From a virus: a stretch of 64,000 nucleotides of DNA. A model generated the notes under the pieces. It saw nothing but the letters and a program-made list of their open reading frames with translations. It was not told the origin of the DNA and did not search any database. Location of the stretch: positions 19,590-83,589 of the IMG/VR virus record IMGVR_UViG_3300046780_000464; one strand, written 5' to 3'. Position 1 is the first letter of the stretch. Each line of letters begins with the position of its first letter. The position numbers were made by a program, and so were the translations under genes. Positions 18,158 to 25,854 of the stretch are shown piece after piece.

Positions 18158-18336
18158 GATTGTACTCCCTTGGAAAAGCTGTGCCAGTCCGTGGACTCTT
18201 GACTACTGGCTTGTCGCATTTCTGTCACGTTCCACTTGAAGCAAGTCCTTCCACCCAACTGTTGGACTTGCATTGCCCCATCACCACTGATCTCCGGCGG
18301 TACCACCTCGGGGGTGAGTTGAGAGGCCTGAACTGT
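18158..18336. other. Short gap with no convincing gene
   Basis: About 180 bases between a neck protein and the Pro-rich gene. A 68-codon minus-strand frame (18100-18306) crosses it but has no ribosome site, overlaps the next gene by 58 bases and has an unremarkable composition, so it is not called. Confidence 0.5.
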
Positions 18337-18753
18337 TTAGGCACTGCCTATAGGATCTGGTATGGGAGGAGCAGGGATAGAGTCGTAAGACACAGCGGTT
18401 GCTTGAATCCAACCTCGCCCATAACCTGAATAGTCATCAAGTATACGCACAATAAACGTGGTATTGTGCCAGACAATCTGATCAGGTAAAGTTTGACTAC
18501 CTGTAACATGATTAATAGATGAACTTTGTAGCCTGTATGGTGTATAGATCGTGATTGCTCTATTCATCATATCGGCTTCAGGCAATCTGTTTAGATCATT
18601 TGGTGATGCAGGTACCACTACTGCTAATTGCTGGCTAGTTACTAACTTCATTACCGTGCGACCTTGCCCGCTCACAGTCTCTTGACGCCTGACAACAGTG
18701 ATGTAATCCCAGAAGGTAGGGTCGAATGCTTCATCTACATTGTGTATTGGCAT
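18337..18753 (-). CDS. Head closure / neck protein
   Basis: 138 residues: DEAFDPTFWDYITVVRRQET, GRTVMKLVTSQQLAVVVPAS, MNRAITIYTPYRL, QIVWHNTTFIVRILDDYSGY. The pattern (a short beta-rich protein with a promoter-like ITVYT and WIQATA core) and its position between the tail-completion protein and tail terminator fit a head-closure protein. The assignment is by layout. Confidence 0.65.
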   Translation of the reverse strand: MPIHNVDEAFDPTFWDYITVVRRQETVSGQGRTVMKLVTSQQLAVVVPASPNDLNRLPEADMMNRAITIYTPYRLQSSSINHVTGSQTLPDQIVWHNTTFIVRILDDYSGYGRGWIQATAVSYDSIPAPPIPDPIGSA

Positions 18754-18803
18754 GCCTTTGCCTTTTAGATCCTATTTACAGGCAAAATGGGGACTTGGCC
18801 ACT

Positions 18804-18838
18804 TGTGCATGCGCGCGTATATATGCGCGCGTGTACGT
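18804..18838. other. 35-bp perfect alternating purine-pyrimidine tract
   Basis: The gap between two neck genes contains 35 bases with strict purine/pyrimidine alternation, including two CGCGCG blocks around TATATA. Such tracts are the classical sequence context for left-handed Z-DNA. The two GCGCGC blocks can also pair as a hairpin in RNA. Role unknown. Confidence 0.7.
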
Positions 18839-18844
18839 TGTTGT

Positions 18845-19399
18845 TTAAGGTGGTGCGGGACGCTTCTTTACCACGTAAGTAATGCTGTTTATTAGCTGTG
18901 CAGTATCTATCAATGGGGTGACACCACCTGATGTTACTTCTGTATGGCCTGGTCTATAATTGGCATGCCATTGCCTATAGGCCTGATTGAATGCGGCATC
19001 CCCTTTATGCCTAGCCCTTGCTGCAACGGTGCCTGGCTTTAGTGGTGGTGGAATGCCAGCGACTATTGTCTTCTTGACTGCCGTGACAGCCGTTTGTCCT
19101 GCGGCATTCAATGCTCTATCAAGTACACCTTCATCACCACGAAAGGCAGCCTGCCCAGCCTGCACCATATACTTGGTCCACTCACGCTCAGATGACCTGA
19201 CACCAGGGACTAGGAATGGACGCGCTGGGATGTTGTTTGCTGGGCTACCTACCTCGTGGATATAACCTAATGTTGCGTTGCTTGGTGCACTGTCACTACG
19301 GTGGTCATTGGCAGCAGGAATGCCTACCATGACATGTGTACCAGCAAGGCGTTCCAGTGCCTTGGTTATCTTGTCGTAATTGTCTGTGTCATCAGGCAT
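18845..19399 (-). CDS. HK97 gp10-like tail-completion protein
   Basis: 184 residues from the chosen ATG. Signature segments are THVMVGIPAA, ATLGYIHEVGSPANNIPARP, FLVPGVRSSEREW and a C-terminal PLIDTAQLINSITYVV, the pattern of neck/tail-completion proteins of the HK97 gp10 / Mu gpG type. The start at 19399 (MPDDTDNYDK) is preferred over one five codons upstream because GGTGG sits just before it; it overlaps the upstream gene by 8 bases. Confidence 0.8.
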   Translation of the reverse strand: MPDDTDNYDKITKALERLAGTHVMVGIPAANDHRSDSAPSNATLGYIHEVGSPANNIPARPFLVPGVRSSEREWTKYMVQAGQAAFRGDEGVLDRALNAAGQTAVTAVKKTIVAGIPPPLKPGTVAARARHKGDAAFNQAYRQWHANYRPGHTEVTSGGVTPLIDTAQLINSITYVVKKRPAPP

Positions 19400-19592
19400 T
19401 GGTCCACCGCTCAATACGCTCCCTGAGGATAGCTAAGTATGACCGCATAGCTGACTCTTGTGAATACAAAAGGGCAAAGTCTATATGATTTAAGGCAAAC
19501 GCCTCTTTACTCTTGATGAATTTTGCTAAACGCTGTAGTTTATCATTCAATTCCTGACGCTCTTCCATGACTCTAACTTGCCATTCTTCCAC
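19392..19592 (-). CDS. Conserved small phage protein, helical
   Basis: 66 residues from a GTG start (VEEWQVRVMEERQELNDKLQ, then RLAKFI and an ALLYSQESAMRSYLAIL segment). GGGAGGAG lies eight bases upstream of the GTG, deciding the start. This helical motif (W.vRv..E..eL..Kl..L..F) recurs in many unrelated phages with no known function. Confidence 0.7.
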   Translation of the reverse strand: MEEWQVRVMEERQELNDKLQRLAKFIKSKEAFALNHIDFALLYSQESAMRSYLAILRERIERWTNA

Positions 19593-19665
19593 AATAATAC
19601 TCCTCCCATGCAAGCATACCCGCGCGGCTATCATGCCCACTAAAAAGACTCCTTTTCGATTATTT

Positions 19666-19708
19666 TTCGAAGCGCGCGTACGCGGGATGGATGCGCGCGC
19701 GCTTCGAA
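19666..19708. other. Strong GC-alternating hairpin between late genes
   Basis: A perfect 13-bp inverted repeat (TTCGAAGCGCGCG and its complement at 19696-19708) encloses a 17-base loop. It lies between the 66-residue genes ending at 19712 and starting at 19592. There is no U-tract on either strand, so it is not a standard intrinsic terminator. It could be an RNA processing or pausing element. Confidence 0.75.
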
Positions 19709-19711
19709 ACT

Positions 19712-19912
19712 TTAACCTTTAACCCCATAAAAGTGACTCAATCCTTCCCAGAACGCGCGGGACGCTTCATCTAACGTTATGCCTTCTGGAATGACTACTT
19801 CCCCTGTCTTTAGATTGACTCTTACACCACAGGGGTTAAAGGTTAACCAACTATGTTCCAAGTCATTAAACTTGAGTACACTACCAGGTTGACTTGTGTA
19901 ATAGTCTGTCAC
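19712..19912 (-). CDS. Small hypothetical protein after MuF gene
   Basis: 66 residues: MTDYYTSQPGSVLKFNDLEH, CGVRVNLKTGEVVIPEGITL, RAFWEGLSHFYG. Overlaps the MuF-like gene by four bases (ATGA), indicating co-translation. No function recognised. Confidence 0.65.
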   Translation of the reverse strand: MTDYYTSQPGSVLKFNDLEHSWLTFNPCGVRVNLKTGEVVIPEGITLDEASRAFWEGLSHFYGVKG

Positions 19913-20718
19913 ACTATCACCTCAGGAAGAATAGGCTCAGCGAAGCAACGGCAATTAGGAAAGTTACCAGGGTGATGGCGCTCACCACCGGCCTCAGCCA
20001 CGGGTGGGTCATCCCATGATTGTATTGTCCCTTCCAAAGCCCTGTGTTCCCGCCTAACAGCCGCATCTCTTACTGTCCTCCAGATATACTGTTCTGCACC
20101 TATGTGTTGTGCGCGTGCCTGAACAATAGCCGATTGACACTTAGCCGTTTCAGTCCGCGCGATGAGGGTGGCTCTCGATACTGTAACATTACCAGAATCC
20201 CGCACCAACTGAACAAGGTCGTCATATCTGCGTCCACCTACAACAAAGTCTTGTGTGTATTCCTGAACTCTTCTACCTGCATCAATAGGCAAAGATGTGA
20301 TTAGAGTAACTTGATCATCTAACATTTGCTTGATTACCCCACCAATAGGGGCATTCTCAATCATGTTTCTTAGCTCAACACCAATTTCCCTACTAAGCCT
20401 AAACCAGGCTCCTGCATCTCTACGTGAGACTTCAGCTATCATGCGGGCTGCAGTTACTCTAGCCCAGGGGTTAATCATTGCTGAATATCTACTAAGCAGC
20501 TCTATTAGCTGAGGTAAATGGTCTGTATCACCTGGGGTGAAACCATTAATGATCATGCCAATATTACGAGCAACTGCTCTTAGTTGTTGTGCATAATACC
20601 TTTCAGCCCGCCTTACCTTCTCAAAATGTTGCCGTTCACGTTGTAGTTGCCTACGCTGGGTAGCGGTAGGACGCCAGCGTGAACGGGCAAGTTCAGGAGG
20701 GAGACCAACTGTTCGCAT
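19909..20718 (-). CDS. Mu F-like minor head / head morphogenesis protein
   Basis: 269 residues. The C-terminal third is a MuF domain: TLIARTETAKCQSAIVQARA, QHIGAEQYIWRTVRDAAVRR, EHRALEGTIQSWDDPPV, HHPGNFPNCRCFAEPI. In the family it is a portal-associated minor head protein. Here it lies unusually far (21 kb) from the portal, next to the endolysin and neck genes. The N-terminus is basic and helical. It directly abuts the endolysin stop. Confidence 0.85.
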   Translation of the reverse strand: MRTVGLPPELARSRWRPTATQRRQLQRERQHFEKVRRAERYYAQQLRAVARNIGMIINGFTPGDTDHLPQLIELLSRYSAMINPWARVTAARMIAEVSRRDAGAWFRLSREIGVELRNMIENAPIGGVIKQMLDDQVTLITSLPIDAGRRVQEYTQDFVVGGRRYDDLVQLVRDSGNVTVSRATLIARTETAKCQSAIVQARAQHIGAEQYIWRTVRDAAVRREHRALEGTIQSWDDPPVAEAGGERHHPGNFPNCRCFAEPILPEVIV

Positions 20719-21165
20719 CTATACACGAGCAACATGTTGCAAATCAAGAAACTGTTCAGCTTCTGCACGTCTTCTACCAATGATCTCAGGTGGTTTATTC
20801 CACATTAGAATGGCATCCGCTGCCGCTTCAATGAGACCATCGTTAATGTGCCGCAAGAACGTGGAACCACCAAATCCACCTAAGCCAATGTTATAGGCAA
20901 TCGACACTAAAGCATCAAACTGATGCTGATTAACCTCACGCTTTAGTCTTGCGGAAACACCATTCTCAAACTTGGCAATATCTCTTTCAAAGATCTCTTC
21001 TACCTCTTCCCTGGTAATAGTCAAACCAGGAGTGACTGTTGGAGGGCCAGCCACACTGGTATGACCCACCCCAATAGTCCAGATGCCTTTGCTGTCTTGA
21101 TAAGCGGTTAGCTTAACGCCTTCCCGCTCCATCAAGAGGCGACGACCATTGTCTGACATCTGCAT
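20719..21165 (-). CDS. Endolysin, lysozyme of the GH24 (T4 lysozyme / P22 gp19) type
   Basis: 148 residues of normal family length. It cuts the glycan chains of peptidoglycan at lysis. The catalytic Glu-Asp-Thr triad is visible: EREGVKLTAYQDSKGIWTIG then VGHT. The AYNIGLGGFGGSTFLRHIN motif and C-terminal WNKPPEIIGRRRAEAEQFL fit the family. No signal peptide is seen, so it needs a holin. Two overlapping hydrophobic genes lie just upstream. It has two possible starts (21165 or 21159). Confidence 0.92.
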   Translation of the reverse strand: MQMSDNGRRLLMEREGVKLTAYQDSKGIWTIGVGHTSVAGPPTVTPGLTITREEVEEIFERDIAKFENGVSARLKREVNQHQFDALVSIAYNIGLGGFGGSTFLRHINDGLIEAAADAILMWNKPPEIIGRRRAEAEQFLDLQHVARV

Positions 21166-21292
21166 GATGAATGCCTATTTACAGGGTGTACATCGAGGTG
21201 AAGTATCCTAGCTATGCTGCGGTACTCGACGCTCCGGTAATACCGCTAGAATCGCCTGGAAAACGATGTATGAGTGAGTATTAGTAGGGAAC
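21166..21292. other. Gap upstream of endolysin
   Basis: 127 bases with no credible gene on either strand. It contains the endolysin leader; no clear promoter or terminator is seen. Confidence 0.5.
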
Positions 21293-21484
21293 TTAGCGAC
21301 TAGGCGGTGGGAGCACCGTCATCAAGCAAATCAATGACAATAAAGTGAGGGGAATAGGCCTGACACTAACCCAATAGAAAGTAACTATGGGATGTGTTAA
21401 CAGCATCCCAAGAAAACTAAACCACAGCACCAGCACCACACCACGTAGCCAGAGTACTATAAACAACACAACAACCAACCCCAT
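21293..21484 (-). CDS. Putative membrane protein, overlapping lysis-region frame
   Basis: 63 residues from the ATG at 21484, very hydrophobic (MGLVVVLFIVLWLRGVVLVL, then WFSFLGMLLTHPIVTFYWV and SLICLMTVL), about two to three membrane spans. It overlaps the 3' end of another membrane gene in a different frame. Next to the endolysin, it is a holin or spanin-like candidate, but the ribosome site is weak and no family is recognised. Confidence 0.45.
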   Translation of the reverse strand: MGLVVVLFIVLWLRGVVLVLWFSFLGMLLTHPIVTFYWVSVRPIPLTLLSLICLMTVLPPPSR

Positions 21485-21612
21485 GACAAGATAATCATCA
21501 ACTCTAGTATACGAATTGGAATATCGGCTTTGTAGCAAGCCAACAATACAAACACCAGCACTATCTGAGAGACAAAGATCAACCCCAACGCATCATTTAG
21601 TACCAGGCTCAT
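21457..21612 (-). CDS. Small two-span membrane protein near endolysin (holin candidate)
   Basis: 51 residues (MSLVLNDALGLIFVSQIVLV, FVLLACYKADIPIRILELMI, ILSWGWLLCCL) with two hydrophobic segments separated by a short charged turn. Its ATG overlaps the upstream TGA (ATGA), a strong sign of real coupling. Its 3' end overlaps another hydrophobic frame. Position before the endolysin makes a holin role plausible, by inference only. Confidence 0.6.
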   Translation of the reverse strand: MSLVLNDALGLIFVSQIVLVFVLLACYKADIPIRILELMIILSWGWLLCCL

Positions 21613-21929
21613 CTAACAAAGGCAATAGCCTTATCAAAGATGGCTAAGACTTCCTCCTTGGTCCGCCTGTGTTTGTCTTGCCAAGCTATTATGGACCAAT
21701 CATGACCCAAGGCCTCTTGCAGGCGCATCATTGCCTTAAACCTAAGCGACCTGTAGGACTTGAAACTATCAGTGATCTCTTTCAGAGAACGGAATCCAAT
21801 CGCACCCAACATACAGTACTCTTGTTGGTTGGTTCGAAAGGTACCCTGACACCACCCTGCTTCAACTCTTTCCCGTGCAATAATCAACCTACGGGTTATC
21901 GGATCAAAGCCTGTACCATCAAACGGCAT
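21609..21929 (-). CDS. DUF6197-like phage protein
   Basis: 106 residues: LIIARERVEAGWCQGTF, YCMLGAIGFRSL, WSIIAWQDKHRRTKEEVLAI, FDKAIAFVR. This matches the general pattern of DUF6197 (W.qG......C.lGAi ... wqD...rt.eeVl..fd.Ai), a widespread small protein of unknown role. Located between connector and lysis genes. Confidence 0.65.
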   Translation of the reverse strand: MPFDGTGFDPITRRLIIARERVEAGWCQGTFRTNQQEYCMLGAIGFRSLKEITDSFKSYRSLRFKAMMRLQEALGHDWSIIAWQDKHRRTKEEVLAIFDKAIAFVR

Positions 21930-21958
21930 AACAATTTCTCCCCTATCAAAAGTGCGGG

Positions 21959-22120
21959 CTACTCTTTACCGGCTCCCACCTGCCCCTCATCATCGCCCGT
22001 CGCTCCCGACCGCACAGCGATGATATCGGACCTCCGCTCCACTTCACCTGGCGCCAGGTATGGCAGGGGCCGCCATGACATTGTTTCACTTCGGGGTTCG
22101 TCATGCTCCACTATAGGCAT
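21959..22120 (-). CDS. Small hypothetical protein
   Basis: 53 residues (MPIVEHDEPRSETMSWRPLP, then LAPGEVERRSDIIAVRSG). The ATG at 22120 is chosen because GGGAGG lies just upstream. It lies between the DUF4054-like connector and a DUF6197-like gene. No family is recognised. Confidence 0.55.
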   Translation of the reverse strand: MPIVEHDEPRSETMSWRPLPYLAPGEVERRSDIIAVRSGATGDDEGQVGAGKE

Positions 22121-22134
22121 CACTACCTCCCAAC

Positions 22135-22977
22135 CTAAGTCAACCAAGGTCCTCCAAACCTACCATAAGGCCAACCAAAGTAAGTTGGAAACCTAACAGG
22201 TCCAGGTACATAATGGAAGGTACGATAAGCAGCCGTAGCCTTCCAAAACAAAGCACCATACTGGGTCATCAAATACCAGCTCTGAGTACCTGTAACACCA
22301 GGGAATCCCTCTGACGAAACGCTCACACCATTCACAGATTTGCTGTTAATTCTGCCCACCATTCCACTACCACCATACCCACCCATGCCAGGTCCACCTG
22401 GTCCTGCAAACAGTGTTGCAATGTGAGCAGTCAACAATGCCAACAAATAGGCTCTTGTATCTAGATCCTGCTCAGGACTAGTCGCATCATTTCTAAATAT
22501 CAATCCTGCAGTAATCCACATCCTTTCTAAGGCGTCACTATCTGTACCACTAAACTGAGGAAAAGCACTAGTAAATCTATCATAATCAAACTTGACAACA
22601 AATGCGTCCTCTGGTGGCAAGACAGGTTCTTGCCATGTCATACAAACACATTCACCAGACTTCAATAAAATCCTTCCGTCATCTAGGGCTACTTGAGCAG
22701 TCAATACATAGATACATTGGTCAACCATATCTCCTACTAGTTGACTGGTCTTATACTGATCAAATACAGGTGCACCAATCAACCTAGACAATGGTGTCAA
22801 GTCAAGAGTCGGATCTGATGTTGGTTCAATATCAATAGTCCATAATGCTGACTGGATAACGGGACTGGTATTAGTAGCACCTGGCGGGACATTACCAATT
22901 TCATTGGTAAAGTCAAAGGTAAAGTAGTCCCGCACAGGTGCTGGGAGTATGGGTCCAAATGTTGTATCGGACGCCAT
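22135..22977 (-). CDS. Head-tail adaptor with Ig-like N-terminus and DUF4054-like C-terminus
   Basis: 280 residues. The N-terminal ~120 residues look like a phage Ig/FN3-type domain (SALWTIDIEPTSDPTLDLTP, QCIYVLTAQVALDDGR). The C-terminal part carries DUF4054 features (FDYDRFTSAFPQFSGTDSDA, LERMWITAGLIF, YLLALLTAHIATLF, GTQSWYLMTQYGALFW). DUF4054 proteins join head and tail near the capsid gene. A two-domain arrangement is common in DUF2184-capsid phages. Confidence 0.8.
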   Translation of the reverse strand: MASDTTFGPILPAPVRDYFTFDFTNEIGNVPPGATNTSPVIQSALWTIDIEPTSDPTLDLTPLSRLIGAPVFDQYKTSQLVGDMVDQCIYVLTAQVALDDGRILLKSGECVCMTWQEPVLPPEDAFVVKFDYDRFTSAFPQFSGTDSDALERMWITAGLIFRNDATSPEQDLDTRAYLLALLTAHIATLFAGPGGPGMGGYGGSGMVGRINSKSVNGVSVSSEGFPGVTGTQSWYLMTQYGALFWKATAAYRTFHYVPGPVRFPTYFGWPYGRFGGPWLT

Positions 22978-23528
22978 TACCTATTGCCTTCCCCTTGCTC
23001 AAGGATGCCAAGCCTGAGTCTTCTGTCTACACCACCCATCTTGGCACTGGGATTATTACGGTCCAGAGGTTCTAGACCCGTAACAACACTAGTCAATTGC
23101 TTGCATTCGGTAATCAGTGTTGCCCTATCCTTATGGGCCAAGACAACCTGGTTTTTGACCAGATCACTGGTCTTATTCTGCATATGCCAGCCATCCCATA
23201 CATCTTTGGGACAACCTTCTGTTATCGCATAACCACCAGGTAACAATTCAGTGACTGCACTACTGAAATTGTATGCCTGGCCTGCTGTGGCGATCCAAGG
23301 ACCGCGACAAACAAACTGGGCGCCTTCAACAGGGATGGCTCTACGCGATTCTTTCATTGTACCATCCCGCAGCGGCTCCATATATTCTTGCCACTGAAAT
23401 ACCCGCAAGACAATCCCTGATGGGAGCTTACAGGCGACATATACAGTGTCGCCCGTTGTTGCTCCTCTTGAGAACGGGACCGCTGGACGCGGTGGCTGGG
23501 GTGGCGGGACTTGCATACTATCAGCCAT
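22977..23528 (-). CDS. Conserved protein between capsid and connector genes
   Basis: 183 residues: GDTVYVACKLPSGIVLRVFQ, YAITEGCPKDVWDGWH, LVLAHKD-like segment VVLAHKDRATLI, and GLEPLDRNNPSAKMGGVD. Genes with this layout regularly sit between DUF2184 capsid and DUF4054 connector genes. The role is unknown, perhaps a virion component. Its stop shares a base with the next start. Confidence 0.65.
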   Translation of the reverse strand: MADSMQVPPPQPPRPAVPFSRGATTGDTVYVACKLPSGIVLRVFQWQEYMEPLRDGTMKESRRAIPVEGAQFVCRGPWIATAGQAYNFSSAVTELLPGGYAITEGCPKDVWDGWHMQNKTSDLVKNQVVLAHKDRATLITECKQLTSVVTGLEPLDRNNPSAKMGGVDRRLRLGILEQGEGNR

Positions 23529-23561
23529 GATTACCTTTTACCTCCTATCATTTCAAACATT

Positions 23562-23587
23562 GTTAGGGGGACCAGTTTCCCCCTAAC
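23562..23587. other. Hairpin immediately after the major capsid gene
   Basis: A perfect 10-bp inverted repeat (GTTAGGGGGA / TCCCCCTAAC) with a six-base loop lies four bases past the capsid stop. The minus-strand RNA continues AATGTTTG, so there is no U-tract. It may protect the capsid message or be processed. Confidence 0.8.
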
Positions 23588-23590
23588 TGC

Positions 23591-24760
23591 CTAGACACCA
23601 ATCATTGAGACGACAGCTGCCGGCATCCGCACCACTGTGCCCCAAGTACCTGCACTGACCTTCTGAGAGAAGGACGAACGAGCGCGAATAACAGGGTGAG
23701 CCCGCATTTTTTCCGAGTACGCCGGAAAGGCAAACTTCTGACCTTCAACTTCATTGGCGAACAGCTGTACAAACTCGCCAGCTGCCACACCTTGCGGCAT
23801 GATTGGTCCACGAGCCGCATATTGCGGGATCGTAATCAGCTTGATATTGCCAAAGTTCTTGTCGATCAGGTCACGCACATTGACACCGAAGCTGTTGGTG
23901 ATCGTCAGGGCGACTTGTGAACCAGGCGACATTGCCAAGGTCATTGATGTATCCGTGTCGATCAACCCACCGGTCTGCAAGACCAGTTGGTAGAATAGTG
24001 TCTCAATGTCGGCATAGACCTCGTTTGCCGTGGCGTTCATGACCCCATTGATGATCCAACGTGGGCTGTTGCCAGTCGCTGCCTTTGGCGCAGGGCTGAG
24101 GGCTGCAGTCAGATTGGGATCATTGGTCATGCCATAGTTCTGGAGCCCACCAACACCAAACAGGTAGGCAAGGTTCATGAACTTGGCAATAGTCTGGGCT
24201 GCTGCACGATCGATCTCAGATACCCAGTTGACGCGGGCAAGACCACCGCGCTCTACTTCCCGCTCACCATACTCTTTGATGACCTGGAAGAGGTAGTTTT
24301 GCCTAGCCGGCCACCCAACATTGATCCCGGCGTTGCCGTTCTCATTGTAGTCGCCATAGCTAGACACTTCACCAGTCGCCTCGACGACCGGGAAGTAGAT
24401 GATGTCTTGCAGCCAATCACCACGCTTGACTTCACCACCAAGCGCTTCCGCTGCCTTGTTCGGGCTGAACAAGATACGAAAGACCTCGGGGTCAATAGTC
24501 GTAGTAAGCAGGGCGGGGATTGCCGAGTTCGGGTCAGTATATAGTGGAGGCGGTGCATCCATCGCCATACTATTATGGCCGTATCCACCATAACCCCAAG
24601 AATCCTGGGCCATCTGGAGCATCTCGTCCTGGGCCAGTTGTGGGTTGTTCTTCCAAGACTCCGGCGTGTATGCCGTAATCGCGGGAAGATATACACCACG
24701 ATTTTCCCATTCCGCACGATCAGCCGACCAGGCAGCCCGCGCACCACTAAAATTTTGCAT
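23591..24760 (-). CDS. Major capsid protein (DUF2184-like)
   Basis: 389 residues, HK97-fold family by pattern: an N-terminal helical region, ALLTTTIDPEVFRILFSPNK, GDWLQDIIYFPVVEATGEVS, YGDYNENGNAGINVGWPARQ, and a C-terminal segment with VTITNSF-like LTITNSFGVNVRDL and FAFPAYSEKMRAHPVI. It forms the icosahedral shell. It stands alone between gaps of 62 and 83 bases that each contain a strong hairpin, unlike the overlapping genes around it, and has a GGAGG-type site (TTCCGGAGGAAC). The flanking hairpins suggest separate mRNA handling for high expression. Confidence 0.9.
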   Translation of the reverse strand: MQNFSGARAAWSADRAEWENRGVYLPAITAYTPESWKNNPQLAQDEMLQMAQDSWGYGGYGHNSMAMDAPPPLYTDPNSAIPALLTTTIDPEVFRILFSPNKAAEALGGEVKRGDWLQDIIYFPVVEATGEVSSYGDYNENGNAGINVGWPARQNYLFQVIKEYGEREVERGGLARVNWVSEIDRAAAQTIAKFMNLAYLFGVGGLQNYGMTNDPNLTAALSPAPKAATGNSPRWIINGVMNATANEVYADIETLFYQLVLQTGGLIDTDTSMTLAMSPGSQVALTITNSFGVNVRDLIDKNFGNIKLITIPQYAARGPIMPQGVAAGEFVQLFANEVEGQKFAFPAYSEKMRAHPVIRARSSFSQKVSAGTWGTVVRMPAAVVSMIGV

Positions 24761-24817
24761 TTGTTCCTCCGGAATAAAGGATTACCGCCTGGTGATCCTT
24801 GCGGTAGTTACTGTATT

Positions 24818-24841
24818 AGTGGTGGGACTAAGCCCACCACT
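24818..24841. other. Hairpin between decoration protein and capsid gene
   Basis: A perfect 9-bp inverted repeat (AGTGGTGGG / CCCACCACT), six-base loop, sits two bases beyond the decoration gene stop and upstream of the capsid ribosome site. No U-tract follows on the minus strand. A smaller ACCGC/GCGGT stem lies nearer the capsid start. Confidence 0.78.
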
Positions 24842-24843
24842 TC

Positions 24844-25815
24844 TTAGCCAAGCGGCCAGCTGGACATCTTGATGATTTCGCCTGCCGCACCTGCGCTGGT
24901 CGCAAACCACTTGGTCTCAATTGCGTCAGTGGCGCCAAGAGAAGCAGAGGCAACCACTGTGTTATTGTCCACAGCATAGGTACCAAGGCCACCCGTACCA
25001 GTCAGACCGTAGTTTGGGCCCATTGCCGTGATGGAAGTACCAGCAACAACAGTACCACCCGACAGCGCATCACCAACCTCGATTGGAGTTGCACCGGCGA
25101 CGGTGACAGTCATCGTACCATAGGTACCAGCAATTGCTGTGGAGGCAACAGTCTGCTCGGCAATGCTGACTGCATAAGTACCAACACCACCAGGTGTAGC
25201 ACCACTCAACTGACCGAGAATCCTGGTACCCGTTACAACATTGGTACCAGAGATTGTGGAACCAGGTACCACAGAACCAGCCCCAACTGCACTAACAGTC
25301 AAGACATTACCAGCAATTGAGCCGGTGGCACTAAAGGTTGATGCTGCGACCGAACTAGTCACGGTCGCTGCACCCGGGGCAGTACCTGTTGCACCAAATA
25401 CCACAGCACCATCGCTCAGACGAGCAAAGGCCTTCATCCCATACTGGGCATAGGTAGTACCCCGATTGAGAACAAAGAACCCACCAGCCTGATGGAGAGT
25501 AATGGGGAAGCCACCGGGGACCAGCATACTGACACCACCAAGGTAACTGGTGATCAGGCCCTGCTGTTCACGATGAACAAACCCTGCCGGTGCAATAACA
25601 CCACCAATAGCGCGGGTGTGAACCAAGGTCGGAGCATTGTTCGGGTCGATGATGCTGGCATCAAGCCAACCAAACCGAGCAACAGTCACGCCCTCAGATG
25701 CAGCAACCAGCCCACCGGGGCCAGCATCCACGGTGGCCCGCGGATTGTGGTCGCAAAAGTCACCTTCTACACCAGGTGCCTGTTGCGGATAAACCTGAGC
25801 TTGAAACAAAGGCAT
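24844..25815 (-). CDS. Putative capsid decoration / cement protein
   Basis: 323 residues from the ATG at 25815, preceded by GGAGG at six bases. The first ~150 residues (FQAQVYPQQAPGVEGDFCDH, VARFGWLDASIIDPNNAPTL, GFVHREQQGLITSYLGG, VLNRGTTYAQYGMKAFARL) resemble capsid cement proteins encoded just before DUF2184 capsids. The C-terminal half is Thr/Gly/Val-rich with beta-repeat pattern and may be exposed on the head. Confidence 0.78.
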   Translation of the reverse strand: MPLFQAQVYPQQAPGVEGDFCDHNPRATVDAGPGGLVAASEGVTVARFGWLDASIIDPNNAPTLVHTRAIGGVIAPAGFVHREQQGLITSYLGGVSMLVPGGFPITLHQAGGFFVLNRGTTYAQYGMKAFARLSDGAVVFGATGTAPGAATVTSSVAASTFSATGSIAGNVLTVSAVGAGSVVPGSTISGTNVVTGTRILGQLSGATPGGVGTYAVSIAEQTVASTAIAGTYGTMTVTVAGATPIEVGDALSGGTVVAGTSITAMGPNYGLTGTGGLGTYAVDNNTVVASASLGATDAIETKWFATSAGAAGEIIKMSSWPLG

Positions 25816-25854
25816 TGAAACCTCCATATAGTTACTAGTACACCACCTCAGGAT

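Noticed and set aside
18100-18306. 68-codon leftward frame in the neck gap
   Set aside because: No ribosome site, long overlap with the next gene and no recognisable protein pattern.
21669-22196. 175-codon rightward frame
   Set aside because: It crosses three well-supported leftward genes and has no promoter cassette or ribosome site.
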